DNA of 5,787 bases from positions 1-5,787 of the forward strand of contig NATJ01000077.1 in assembly GCA_002085305.1 (NCBI GenBank), in the 5' to 3' direction. This document shows positions 1-5,787 of this stretch, in pieces. Below the pieces are notes generated by a model. It was not told where the DNA came from and ran no database searches. It saw nothing but the letters and a program-made list of their open reading frames with translations. Position numbers and translations under genes: made by a program. This DNA comes from Epsilonproteobacteria bacterium 4484_65 (GTDB lineage Bacteria > Campylobacterota > Campylobacteria > Campylobacterales > Sulfurovaceae). Position 1 is the first letter of the stretch; each line of letters starts with the position of its first letter.

Positions 1-971
1 GACTCATCGAGCGAGTGAAGCAGTTTGACATCTTCACCTTCACCTTTATGCGAGGTAAGATTCTTCCCAAGACGTGTTGAGTTGTGTTCTATCAGTGTAT
101 TTGCTGCTTTTAAGATGGGATTTGTGGAGCGGTAGTTGGTTTCAAGCTTCACGGTTTTCGTATTTTTAAAGTTGTCTGCAAACTCTAAGATATTACGAAT
201 ATTCGCACCTCTCCATCCATAAATACTCTGGTCATCATCACCGACAACACAGAGATTCCCGTGCTCAGAGCAAAGATGTTCAAGAAGGCGGAACTGCAAT
301 TCATTGGTGTCTTGGTACTCATCAACCATGATGTACTTGTATCTGTTACTGGTCTCTTTTCGTAGTTCAGGATGTTCATCGAGTATTTTATATGTCAGCA
401 TAAGAAGATCGTCAAAATCGACAAGATTATTCTCTTCGATATTTGCTTGATAAAGTGCATAAATTTTTGCTACTTTTTTATAGTCTGCAAGTTCGGCTTT
501 CTGAATGACTACCTCCGGAGAAAGTAGTGAATTTTTGTATTTTGAGATCTCAGAAGCGATAAATGAGATGTTCAGGTCAATTTTTAACTCTTTGGCAATG
601 GAGCGCAGGAGACGCTTTTTATCATCACTGTCGATGATAACAAAAGAGTTACTTCTTCCCAGTTTTTCAATATGAAATTTTAAGAAAAGTAAGCCAAACT
701 TATGAAAAGTACATAAAAGTGGAGGGTAAGAGACTTTAGTTGGCATCAATTTAAGTGCACGCTCTCTCATTTGGGAGGCAGCTTTATTGGTAAAAGTAAG
801 TGTTAACGTGTTAGCAGGGTCTATGCCAACTTCACCTACGAGGTATGCTAGTCTTGCTGTAAGGGTTTTAGTCTTTCCACTCCCCGCACCTGCAAGGATA
901 AGCATTGCACCATCGATATGTTCAACCGCTTCACGTTGTGATGGATTGAGTTCATTTAATATATTTTCCAT
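1..971 (-). CDS. uvrD: UvrD/Rep/PcrA-family ATP-dependent DNA helicase (N-terminal 323 residues; 3' end beyond window)
   Basis: Superfamily 1A 3'-to-5' DNA helicase, a motor that unwinds DNA in repair and replication restart. My translation from ATG at 971-969 stays open to base 1 and shows the SF1A motifs in order: Q motif LNPSQREAV (residues 8-16), Walker A AGAGSGKT (27-34), motif Ia LTFTNKAA (58-65), motif Ib TFHKFG (88-93), DFDDLL (185-190), Walker B IMVDEYQDTN (214-223), motif III GDDDQSIYGWRGA (244-256) and motif IV LETNYRST (276-283). Motifs V and VI and the C-terminal domains lie beyond the left edge; family members are usually 650-750 residues, so about half is present. An in-frame TAG lies six codons upstream, with no other start between. 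An AGGAG (988-984) sits 12 bases before the ATG, which is rather far. The family is certain, but the choice among UvrD, PcrA and Rep is not settled by this half. The gene diverges from lysR. Confidence 0.95.
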   Translation of the reverse strand, partial: MENILNELNPSQREAVEHIDGAMLILAGAGSGKTKTLTARLAYLVGEVGIDPANTLTLTFTNKAASQMRERALKLMPTKVSYPPLLCTFHKFGLLFLKFHIEKLGRSNSFVIIDSDDKKRLLRSIAKELKIDLNISFIASEISKYKNSLLSPEVVIQKAELADYKKVAKIYALYQANIEENNLVDFDDLLMLTYKILDEHPELRKETSNRYKYIMVDEYQDTNELQFRLLEHLCSEHGNLCVVGDDDQSIYGWRGANIRNILEFADNFKNTKTVKLETNYRSTNPILKAANTLIEHNSTRLGKNLTSHKGEGEDVKLLHSLDE

Positions 972-999
972 AAGCTTGTTACTCTCCTATATAGTATTT

Positions 1000-1028
1000 A
1001 TTATATCGTTAAATTGTTTAAGTTTAAA
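1000..1028 (-). promoter_or_regulatory. candidate sigma-70-type promoter of the helicase gene
   Basis: Read on the minus strand, TTTAAA (1028-1023, 4 of 6 matches to the -35 consensus) is followed after 17 bases by a perfect TATAAT (1005-1000). Transcription would start near 993 and give a leader of about 22 bases carrying the AGGAG at 988-984. The region is very AT-rich, so a chance match is possible, but the spacing to the gene is right. Confidence 0.45.
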
Positions 1029-1104
1029 TTCTATTTTATTGACATATATGTATAAGAAAAATGAATTATTATATTTTAATAAGGATACCTTATGTATGAT
1101 TAAG

Positions 1105-1110
1105 TATAAT
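1105..1110 (+). promoter_or_regulatory. candidate -10 box of the lysR gene
   Basis: A perfect TATAAT lies 53 bases before the lysR start codon, with a second near-match TACAAT at 1115-1120. No good -35 box lies 16-18 bases upstream; in Campylobacterota the -35 region is known to be poorly conserved, so this is not disqualifying. It overlaps an imperfect dyad of 14 bases (1095-1108, 10 of 14 positions symmetric, of the form TAT-N8-ATA), which could be an autoregulatory LysR-type site. The rest of the 972-1163 intergenic region holds AT-rich sequence with no gene that I can support. Confidence 0.35.
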
Positions 1111-1163
1111 CTGATACAATAACAATAGTAAAATTTTTATATGAAATAAAATAAGGAAAAATA

Positions 1164-2066
1164 ATGTTAAAAGATTTTGTAAAATTGGAAACTTTTTTGA
1201 CCGTAGCACGTGAAAGAAGTTTTTCAAAAGCATCAGCAAAACTGGGAATATCCCAACCTGCAGTGACACAACAGATCAAGTTTATTGAAAAATATCTGGG
1301 AGTAAAGATCATTGAGCGTAAAAAAAATGGTATTAAGCTTACGGGTGAGGGAGAAGAACTCTATAAGATAGCAGCCAGACTGGAAAAAGAGATCAACTCT
1401 TCAGAGAAAGATATACTTAAGATCATTAATAAACAGATGACATTCAGATTGGGAGCATCATACACTATAGGTACGTATGTTATCCCTGGTGAGTGTCTTA
1501 ATGCTATGGGTGAAGCGATCCACAATGATGTGAATTTAAGTATTGACTTAAGTGATGCTATTGTACAAAAACTTAAAGATAGAAAGTTAGATGTGGGGCT
1601 TATAGAATCACCGGTTATGGATAATGACTTGATCTATAGAGAGTGGTTGGAAGATGAGCTTGTTCTTGTAAGTAATGTGCCTATCCCTAAAATTGTTAAA
1701 ACTGAAGAGCTTTATGATTATAGATGGATCTGTCGTGAAGAGGCATCTCACACAAGACGAGTTGTTTCAGAAGTATTTGAAGAGCTTGGAGTATCATGTA
1801 AAAGTTTTGATGTGATAAGTGAAGTGAGTAATACAACAACTGTATTGCAAACGATCAAAAGAGCTAAAAAAGATACAGAGAAACCAGTAGTTTCTATTAT
1901 CTCAAAATATGCGATCGCAGATGAAGTAGCAAAAGGTGAACTTTTTGAAGCAAGACTTAGAGGATATACAATGACTCGTAAGTTCTATATTGTTTATTCC
2001 AAAGAGAATAAACATAATGCTTATGTAGACAATGTGGTAGATTATATCTTAGCAGGACAATGCTAA
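1164..2066 (+). CDS. LysR-type transcriptional regulator
   Basis: A DNA-binding transcription factor of 300 residues, the normal length for the LysR family. The N-terminal winged helix-turn-helix covers about residues 5-64, with the recognition region SKASAKLGISQPAVTQQI (21-38) followed by the usual linker helix rich in Lys and Glu. The effector-binding domain starts near residue 93; its GASYTIGTYVIP stretch (97-108) and the WICREEASHTRR segment (188-199) resemble the CbbR/CysL/CysB-like branch, where small metabolites are sensed. The ligand cannot be read from the sequence. The start is supported by AAGGA (1153-1157) six bases before the ATG. The gene diverges from the helicase and converges on the pyrC-cysK gene set with only 4 bases between the two stop codons. 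LysR regulators often control neighbouring genes, so cysK or the carbonic anhydrase are reasonable but unproven targets. Autoregulation is likely for the family. Confidence 0.95.
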   Translation: MLKDFVKLETFLTVARERSFSKASAKLGISQPAVTQQIKFIEKYLGVKIIERKKNGIKLTGEGEELYKIAARLEKEINSSEKDILKIINKQMTFRLGASYTIGTYVIPGECLNAMGEAIHNDVNLSIDLSDAIVQKLKDRKLDVGLIESPVMDNDLIYREWLEDELVLVSNVPIPKIVKTEELYDYRWICREEASHTRRVVSEVFEELGVSCKSFDVISEVSNTTTVLQTIKRAKKDTEKPVVSIISKYAIADEVAKGELFEARLRGYTMTRKFYIVYSKENKHNAYVDNVVDYILAGQC

Positions 2067-2070
2067 AAGA

Positions 2071-2517
2071 CTAAAGCTTCTTTTTCTTAAGAAGCTTTTT
2101 ATTCTCAGGGTTACCCAGTAGGGCTTCCATAGAACTCTTTTTGGAAACTTTCTCTTTATCCATAGGTTGCGCAAGATTCAAGACAATGGGATTATCTCCA
2201 ACAAACAGTTGTTTGATAGCAAGTAGTGGGACTGTCACTGTCGAGCCGAAATTTTCAGATCCAAATCCCGCTTCAAAAGAAAAATATCCCGTATCAAGTT
2301 TTGCAGTTTCATAGGTGTACCCACTTAAAACAAATAACACAGTCTCATTAAAAGCTTCTTTAATATTAGAGGGGAGTTCAGGATTAAAATTGATATATTT
2401 TATTTCACAAGCAAGAGAAAATTCTTGATTTTTATTAAACAGATAACCAATGGTTTTTTCTATATGTTCTTCCATAAGTGTTCTGTATTCCGGAGTTTGA
2501 AAAAGGTTAATGGTCAT
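2071..2517 (-). CDS. conserved-type hypothetical protein, possible SspB-like ClpXP adaptor
   Basis: A soluble protein of 148 residues with no signal peptide or membrane segment. I do not recognise it as a named gene. Its layout resembles the N-terminal domain of the ClpXP adaptor SspB: an N-terminal helix (about 8-28), strands around 33-42 and 58-67, then FSFEAGFG (79-86) and VTVPLLAIKQLF (94-105), comparable to the VRFNARFGG and VSVPLAAVLAIY segments of E. coli SspB. A charged tail (119-148) ends in KKLLKKKKL (140-148). SspB also has a flexible tail that docks on ClpX, but the classic C-terminal ClpX-binding motif (LRVVK in E. coli) is not clearly present. It is the last gene of the leftward set, 10 bases after the PabC-like gene; AGGGA (2526-2522) sits 4 bases before the ATG. 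The last codons lie inside the terminator hairpin. That the gene is real is likely; the SspB link is inference from pattern alone. Confidence 0.85.
   Translation of the reverse strand: MTINLFQTPEYRTLMEEHIEKTIGYLFNKNQEFSLACEIKYINFNPELPSNIKEAFNETVLFVLSGYTYETAKLDTGYFSFEAGFGSENFGSTVTVPLLAIKQLFVGDNPIVLNLAQPMDKEKVSKKSSMEALLGNPENKKLLKKKKL
2073..2100 (+). terminator. probable lysR terminator, overlapping the convergent gene's 3' end
   Basis: A perfect 10-bp inverted repeat, AAAGCTTCTT (2073-2082) and AAGAAGCTTT (2089-2098), with a six-base loop, starts 6 bases after the lysR stop. On the plus strand the stem runs into TTTTT (2096-2100), as in an intrinsic terminator. The stem is AT-rich with only three G-C pairs, so it may be weak. 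On the minus strand the stem ends inside the stop codon and is followed by AGTCTTTTAG, so termination of the opposing unit here is also possible but less well supported. Confidence 0.7.
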
Positions 2518-2527
2518 GACTTCCCTT

Positions 2528-3118
2528 TTATATTTTAATTGTGAAATTATTTAGAATTTTAAATCCTATCATAGCATTCATTAAAGCAAAGTGTGTGTAG
2601 ACACTTATTTCCTCTTTTTTTATCTTTCTGGTATGCAGAAATCCTTCATCCAGCAACTTTGCTCTCATCGTACCTTTTAGTAGAGGTTTTTCTGGAGTGA
2701 ACCATTGTTTCCCATCATAAAAAGCAATATTTGCAATGGTAGTATCGGCTAAATATCCTTCTTTTTCTATGATTATCTCATCGGTATCATATTGCTTTTG
2801 AAGTAGAGTGTTTAGCTCTTCTCTATTTGCATATTTGTAATTGTATATGATATCAGAAGTGATAATTTTTAATTTATGTATCTCTTTGGGACTATAAGGA
2901 ATGTACTCTATAGAGTGTATCTTCTCATCATAAAGAATACGACAGCGATAAAGTCCTTTGGGTGGTGCCTGGATAAGAGAAGATAGATCCAGTCTATCTG
3001 TTGAATGAAACAGAGCTTTTCTGCTTTCATTACAACGTGCTTGGTGGTAAGAAAGATTAAACACTCCCCCATCTTCTATTTTTATGGTTTCTAAAAGAAG
3101 TGTTGAAGTATCATGCAT
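2528..3118 (-). CDS. compact class IV PLP-dependent aminotransferase / aminodeoxychorismate lyase-like protein
   Basis: A fold-type IV PLP enzyme, the family of branched-chain and D-amino acid aminotransferases and of aminodeoxychorismate lyase (PabC, which releases p-aminobenzoate and pyruvate for folate). Visible features: LLETIKIEDG at residues 8-17, which opens the small domain; K95 in YNYKYANR (92-99), the likely PLP-binding lysine; the family signature around ADTTIANIAFYDG (124-136) with N130 and an Asp (D125) where the PROSITE-type pattern has Glu; FTP (140-142); and LLKGTMR (146-152). At 196 residues it is much shorter than E. coli PabC (269), lacking the first strand and parts of the linker; compact relatives of this shape occur in several bacterial groups. 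No pabA or pabB is adjacent, so the reaction is unproven. The ATG follows the cysK stop by 9 bases in the same frame and has no clear Shine-Dalgarno sequence, so it probably depends on translational coupling. Confidence 0.88.
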   Translation of the reverse strand: MHDTSTLLLETIKIEDGGVFNLSYHQARCNESRKALFHSTDRLDLSSLIQAPPKGLYRCRILYDEKIHSIEYIPYSPKEIHKLKIITSDIIYNYKYANREELNTLLQKQYDTDEIIIEKEGYLADTTIANIAFYDGKQWFTPEKPLLKGTMRAKLLDEGFLHTRKIKKEEISVYTHFALMNAMIGFKILNNFTIKI

Positions 3119-3127
3119 ATAAGAAGC

Positions 3128-4048
3128 TTATGTGTCAAAAAGTTCTGTAGAGAGATAACGTTCTGCTGTATCACAAAGGATAGTGACGATCGTTTTACCT
3201 TTATTCTCAGGTCTTGAAGCAACGAGGTAGGCTGCATGAAGATTTGCCCCTGCTGAGATACCTACAAGCAAACCTTCCTCTTTTGCCACTTTTTGTGCCA
3301 TAGCAAAAGCATCATCATCACTTACAGAAATCGTTTCATCATAGATGGTCGTATTGAGGATATCTGGAATAAAGCCTGCGCCGATACCTTGGATCTTGTG
3401 AGGACCTGGAGATCTGCCGGATAATACAGCAGAATTTTTTGGTTCTACGGCGATGGATAACATGGAAGGAAGTTTTTCTTTAAGTACTTCAGAAGTGCCG
3501 GTAAGTGTTCCGCCTGTTCCCACTGCTGCAACAAAAATATCTACGTTGTTATGGGTGTCTTTAAGTATTTCAAGTGCAGTGGTTTTTCTATGGATATCAG
3601 GATTGTCCGGATTTTGAAACTGTTGTAATACTATAGCATTGTCGAGTTCATGCACTAGGGCTTTTGCTTTTTCTATGGCACCATTCATCCCTTTGACTGC
3701 AGGGGTAAGTACAAGCTCTGCTCCCAAATAGGTAAGCAGTTTTTGTCTCTCTATGCTCATTGAGTCTGGCATGGTAAGGATAAGTTTAAGTCCTTTGGAT
3801 GCACAGATCGCAGCAAGTCCTATGCCAGTATTACCACTGGTAGGCTCAATGATAGTGGTGTTTTTAGTTATTTTCCCCGACTTTATTGCTTCGTTGATCA
3901 TATTAAACGCAATCCTGTCTTTAACCGAAGATGTAGGATTCATAAATTCACATTTACCCAAGATAGTGGTACCTGTCTCAGTTGAAAGTGAATTGATTTT
4001 CACTAAAGGGGTATTTCCTATGAGTTCTTCAATACTGTTAGCAATCAT
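3128..4048 (-). CDS. cysK: cysteine synthase A (O-acetylserine sulfhydrylase)
   Basis: A cytoplasmic PLP enzyme that makes L-cysteine and acetate from O-acetylserine and sulfide, the last step of sulfur assimilation. The 306 residues match the normal CysK length. Diagnostic features: ELIGNTPLVKI (8-18); NPTSSVKDRI (37-46) with K43 forming the Schiff base; the substrate loop TSGNTG (70-75); GTGGT (177-181), which binds the PLP phosphate; KIQGIGAGFIP (218-228); GISAGA (263-268) with S265 at the pyridine nitrogen; and TAERYLST at 294-301. All catalytic positions look intact. AAAGG (4060-4056) lies 7 bases before the ATG. It is the third gene of the leftward set, 42 bases after the carbonic anhydrase and 9 before the PabC-like gene. 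A CysM-type O-phosphoserine or thiosulfate-using variant is less likely but cannot be excluded by eye. Confidence 0.96.
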   Translation of the reverse strand: MIANSIEELIGNTPLVKINSLSTETGTTILGKCEFMNPTSSVKDRIAFNMINEAIKSGKITKNTTIIEPTSGNTGIGLAAICASKGLKLILTMPDSMSIERQKLLTYLGAELVLTPAVKGMNGAIEKAKALVHELDNAIVLQQFQNPDNPDIHRKTTALEILKDTHNNVDIFVAAVGTGGTLTGTSEVLKEKLPSMLSIAVEPKNSAVLSGRSPGPHKIQGIGAGFIPDILNTTIYDETISVSDDDAFAMAQKVAKEEGLLVGISAGANLHAAYLVASRPENKGKTIVTILCDTAERYLSTELFDT

Positions 4049-4076
4049 TTACTTACCTTTTCTAGATTTATGATTT

Positions 4077-4082
4077 ATTATA
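4077..4082 (-). promoter_or_regulatory. candidate internal -10 box upstream of cysK
   Basis: In the 42-base gap between the carbonic anhydrase and cysK, the minus strand carries a perfect TATAAT (4082-4077). A start near 4070 would leave a leader of about 22 bases with the AAAGG ribosome binding site. The -35 position falls inside the end of the carbonic anhydrase gene and matches poorly. If active, this would separate cysK and its two downstream genes from the pyrC unit. Confidence 0.35.
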
Positions 4083-4090
4083 CTTTATTA

Positions 4091-4735
4091 TTACTTTTGG
4101 CTAAGTGGTTTGAATTCATAGTTTTCATCATCATAATACTCTATATCGCCATGTTCCATATGATAGTGCCAACCATGGAGGAAAAGCGTTCCTTCTTCAA
4201 CTCTTCTTTTAACACCGGGATAGGTCAATAGATTATCAAGTTGATAAACAACAGAAATTTTTTCCGTGTAGCGAAGCATTCTCTCTTTACTGTCATTTTT
4301 ATAAGCGAGCAGGGCTACTTTTTTTGCTTCTTTACCTAACTCCAGCCATTTAATGGTATGGGTATTTTCAGGGGTCTCTTTAATATCTTTATAGAGTGCT
4401 TCTATCGCACCACAGTGTGAGTGCCCACAAACAATAATATCTGAAACTTCCAAGATACTTGTTGCATATTCTATAGCAGAAGCGGTAGCGTGAAAATCTG
4501 CATCCGGCTTGTATGGTGCTACAAAATTTCCGATGTTCCTAATAATAAAAAGGTCACCTGCCTTACTCCCTGTGATCATTGCAGGCATTACACGAGAATC
4601 ACTGCAACCAATGAAAAGTGCCTTAGGACTTTGTCCTTCATCGGCAAGTTTTTTAAAACGCTCTTTACTTTTGTTAAATTGTACTTTTTGAAAGTTTTCA
4701 TGCCCCTTCTCAAACGCTTCAAGACGACTATCCAT
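4091..4735 (-). CDS. beta-class carbonic anhydrase
   Basis: A zinc enzyme that interconverts CO2 and bicarbonate. The 214 residues are typical of bacterial beta-carbonic anhydrases. The zinc ligands are visible: C44 in CSDSR (44-48), with the catalytic Asp/Arg pair D46 and R48, and H105 and C108 in CGHSHCGA (103-110). RNIGN (66-70) is the usual RNxGN loop, and LFLHGWHYHMEHGDIEYYD (184-202) is the conserved C-terminal part. No signal peptide is present, so it is cytoplasmic. The ATG overlaps the 3' end of pyrC by 8 bases, with AAGGA (4748-4744) located 8 bases upstream inside pyrC, so the two genes are co-transcribed and probably translationally coupled. Bicarbonate feeds carbamoyl-phosphate synthetase, which leads to dihydroorotate, and also carboxylases; in an autotroph it would also serve CO2 handling. 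Gene names used for the family (can, cynT, cah) cannot be told apart here. Confidence 0.96.
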   Translation of the reverse strand: MDSRLEAFEKGHENFQKVQFNKSKERFKKLADEGQSPKALFIGCSDSRVMPAMITGSKAGDLFIIRNIGNFVAPYKPDADFHATASAIEYATSILEVSDIIVCGHSHCGAIEALYKDIKETPENTHTIKWLELGKEAKKVALLAYKNDSKERMLRYTEKISVVYQLDNLLTYPGVKRRVEEGTLFLHGWHYHMEHGDIEYYDDENYEFKPLSQK

Positions 4736-5738
4736 TCTTTATATCCTTGATACTATATGCTATCTCTTCACCGGCATACATAGATACAACACCGTTATAC
4801 TCAGCAGGTACTTTAAATTTTTTTTTCTCTAAAGTCACTTTTTTAGCTAGTGGGGTCACCCCGTAAATATTTCGTGCATTTCCTGAGATAAAGGCTTGAA
4901 GATTTTCAAGGGGAGCATTATTTGTCTCAAAAAGTTCAGTAAGCAGTTGCAGTGCTATAGGTGCAGTAAAGACACCGGCAGCACAACCACAGGCTTCTTT
5001 TGCATGCTTAGGGTGTGGTGCTGAGTCTGAACCGAACATGACTTTAGGGTGTGCTGCAAGGGCTACTTTAAGTAGTGCTTCTCTGTCTTCAGGACGTTTG
5101 GCAATAGGTTTACAAAAGAGATGTGGTTGTAGCATACCACCTGCAACATCATCAAGTGTAATGAGCAAATGATGTACAGTGATCGTTGCATAAAGATTTT
5201 CAAATTTATCAAGAGCTGCTACACTCTCTTTTGTAGTAATGTGCTCCATAATGATCTTAAGCTTAGGAAATGCGCTTGCAAGCTTTTCATAGATAGAGAC
5301 AAATTCCGCTTCTCTGTCCATGACAAATCCGTTGGTCTCTCCATGCACACAAAGAGGGATGTTAAGTTCAGACATGGCTGAGAGTGCAGGGCGTAACTCC
5401 TCTACGTCAAAACCGCTTACACCGCCTTCAGAGTTTGTGGTAATGCCTGCAGGGTAAAGTTTGATCGCCATGATCTCATCACGTACAGACTCCAGAAAAG
5501 CTCTGTCATAGCTTGGCTTGAAAAAGAGTGTCATATACGGTGTAAACTTTTCATCACCAATAGCATGCATAATACGTTCTTTATAGGCAACAACCTCTTC
5601 TTTAGTGCTTACAGGAGGTACAAGGTTAGGCATGATAATTGCCCCTGAAAAAGTATGAGCAGAGCCTTTGGCGATATTTTCTAACATCTCTCCATCTCTG
5701 AGGTGTAAGTGCATGTCAAGTGGTGCGGTTAATTGCAT
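4728..5738 (-). CDS. pyrC: dihydroorotase (class II, E. coli PyrC type)
   Basis: A cytoplasmic binuclear zinc amidohydrolase that cyclises N-carbamoyl-aspartate to dihydroorotate, the third step of pyrimidine synthesis. The 336 residues are close to E. coli PyrC (about 348). Numbered from the chosen start, the metal ligands are H10 and H12 in DMHLHLRDG (8-16), the carbamylated lysine K93 in AIKLYPAGITT, H132 in CVHGE, H166 in MEHITT, and D238 in GSDSAPH with H242. HLFCKPIAKR (206-215) matches the class II substrate region. I choose ATG at 5738-5736 because AAGGA (5748-5744) lies 5 bases before it. An in-frame TTG immediately upstream (5741-5739) would be only 2 bases from that site. The gene overlaps the carbonic anhydrase at its 3' end. 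The 49 bases upstream are too few to tell whether pyrC starts the operon. Confidence 0.96.
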   Translation of the reverse strand: MQLTAPLDMHLHLRDGEMLENIAKGSAHTFSGAIIMPNLVPPVSTKEEVVAYKERIMHAIGDEKFTPYMTLFFKPSYDRAFLESVRDEIMAIKLYPAGITTNSEGGVSGFDVEELRPALSAMSELNIPLCVHGETNGFVMDREAEFVSIYEKLASAFPKLKIIMEHITTKESVAALDKFENLYATITVHHLLITLDDVAGGMLQPHLFCKPIAKRPEDREALLKVALAAHPKVMFGSDSAPHPKHAKEACGCAAGVFTAPIALQLLTELFETNNAPLENLQAFISGNARNIYGVTPLAKKVTLEKKKFKVPAEYNGVVSMYAGEEIAYSIKDIKNG

Positions 5739-5743
5739 CAAAG

Positions 5744-5748
5744 TCCTT
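5744..5748 (-). promoter_or_regulatory. ribosome binding site of pyrC that decides the start
   Basis: The minus strand reads AAGGACTTTGATG, with AAGGA at 5748-5744. The spacing to ATG at 5738 is 5 bases, but to the alternative TTG at 5741 only 2, which is too close for efficient initiation. The ATG is therefore preferred. Confidence 0.7.
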
Positions 5749-5787
5749 TAAAATATAATATTGTGAATGGCTGGTATCTTTAGGTAC

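Noticed and set aside
185..379. Minus-strand open frame of 64 codons
   Set aside because: Lies in another frame of the helicase gene across Walker B and motif III; a shadow.
1039..1072. Perfect TTGACA (1039-1044) overlapping a 10-bp palindrome ACATATATGT (1042-1051) as a lysR promoter or operator
   Set aside because: The nearest -10-like TATTAT is 22 bases away, too far, and a 10-bp palindrome is expected by chance in about 190 bases of such AT-rich DNA.
787..1122. Plus-strand open frame of 111 codons
   Set aside because: Its first half is antisense to the helicase N-terminus, which has clear motifs on the minus strand, and its second half runs through AT-rich intergenic DNA; no ribosome site or recognisable domain.
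1100..1312. Minus-strand open frame of 70 codons
   Set aside because: Antisense to the DNA-binding domain of the LysR regulator; no supporting signals.
3753..4073. Plus-strand open frame of 106 codons
   Set aside because: Antisense to the active-site half of cysK; its hydrophobic composition follows from the complementary strand.
4490..4750. Two overlapping plus-strand open frames
   Set aside because: Both antisense to the carbonic anhydrase zinc-site region; no ribosome site or family resemblance.
5169..5381. Plus-strand open frame of 70 codons
   Set aside because: Antisense to pyrC across its metal-ligand region; a shadow.
5755..5760. TATTAT on the minus strand as a pyrC promoter
   Set aside because: Transcription would begin at about the ribosome binding site, leaving almost no leader, and the -35 match is poor; pyrC may be expressed from further upstream.
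5748..5787. Possible C-terminal end of an upstream gene (12 open codons ending in TAA at 5750-5748)
   Set aside because: Too short to support; another frame is also open to the window edge.

Overview
The window looks like part of a chromosome of a low-GC member of Campylobacterota (the former Epsilonproteobacteria), probably of the Sulfurovum/Sulfurimonas type. This is inferred from the AT-rich, compactly packed DNA, the protein style (for example a beta-carbonic anhydrase with RNIGN and a Lys/Glu/Ile-rich proteome) and the closely spaced housekeeping genes. No marker gene fixes the genus.

There are three transcription units. (1) At the left edge, reading leftward and running out of the window, is the N-terminal half of a UvrD/Rep-type superfamily 1 DNA helicase (1-971). 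(2) Divergent from it, across a 192-base AT-rich intergenic region, is a LysR-type regulator (1164-2066, + strand). (3) Facing that regulator is a five-gene leftward set covering the rest of the window. In transcription order it is: dihydroorotase pyrC, a beta-class carbonic anhydrase overlapping pyrC by 8 bases, O-acetylserine sulfhydrylase (cysteine synthase), a compact PabC-like class IV PLP enzyme, and a small uncharacterised protein whose layout resembles the ClpXP adaptor SspB. The last three genes are separated by only 9 and 10 bases, and 42 bases separate the carbonic anhydrase from cysK.

The pyrC/carbonic anhydrase pair makes metabolic sense: carbonic anhydrase supplies bicarbonate, the substrate of carbamoyl-phosphate synthetase, two steps before dihydroorotase in pyrimidine synthesis. 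CysK and the PabC-like protein are both PLP enzymes, of different folds. The two convergent units meet over a perfect 10-bp inverted repeat that probably terminates lysR transcription and also encodes the Lys-rich C-terminus of the opposing gene.

Most of the window is ordinary core metabolism and DNA repair. I see no mobile element, CRISPR array, tRNA or rRNA, and no convincing new multi-gene system. The points most worth following up are the SspB-like protein, the shortened class IV enzyme, the coding/terminator overlap, and a weak sequence resemblance between the lysR and cysK promoter regions.
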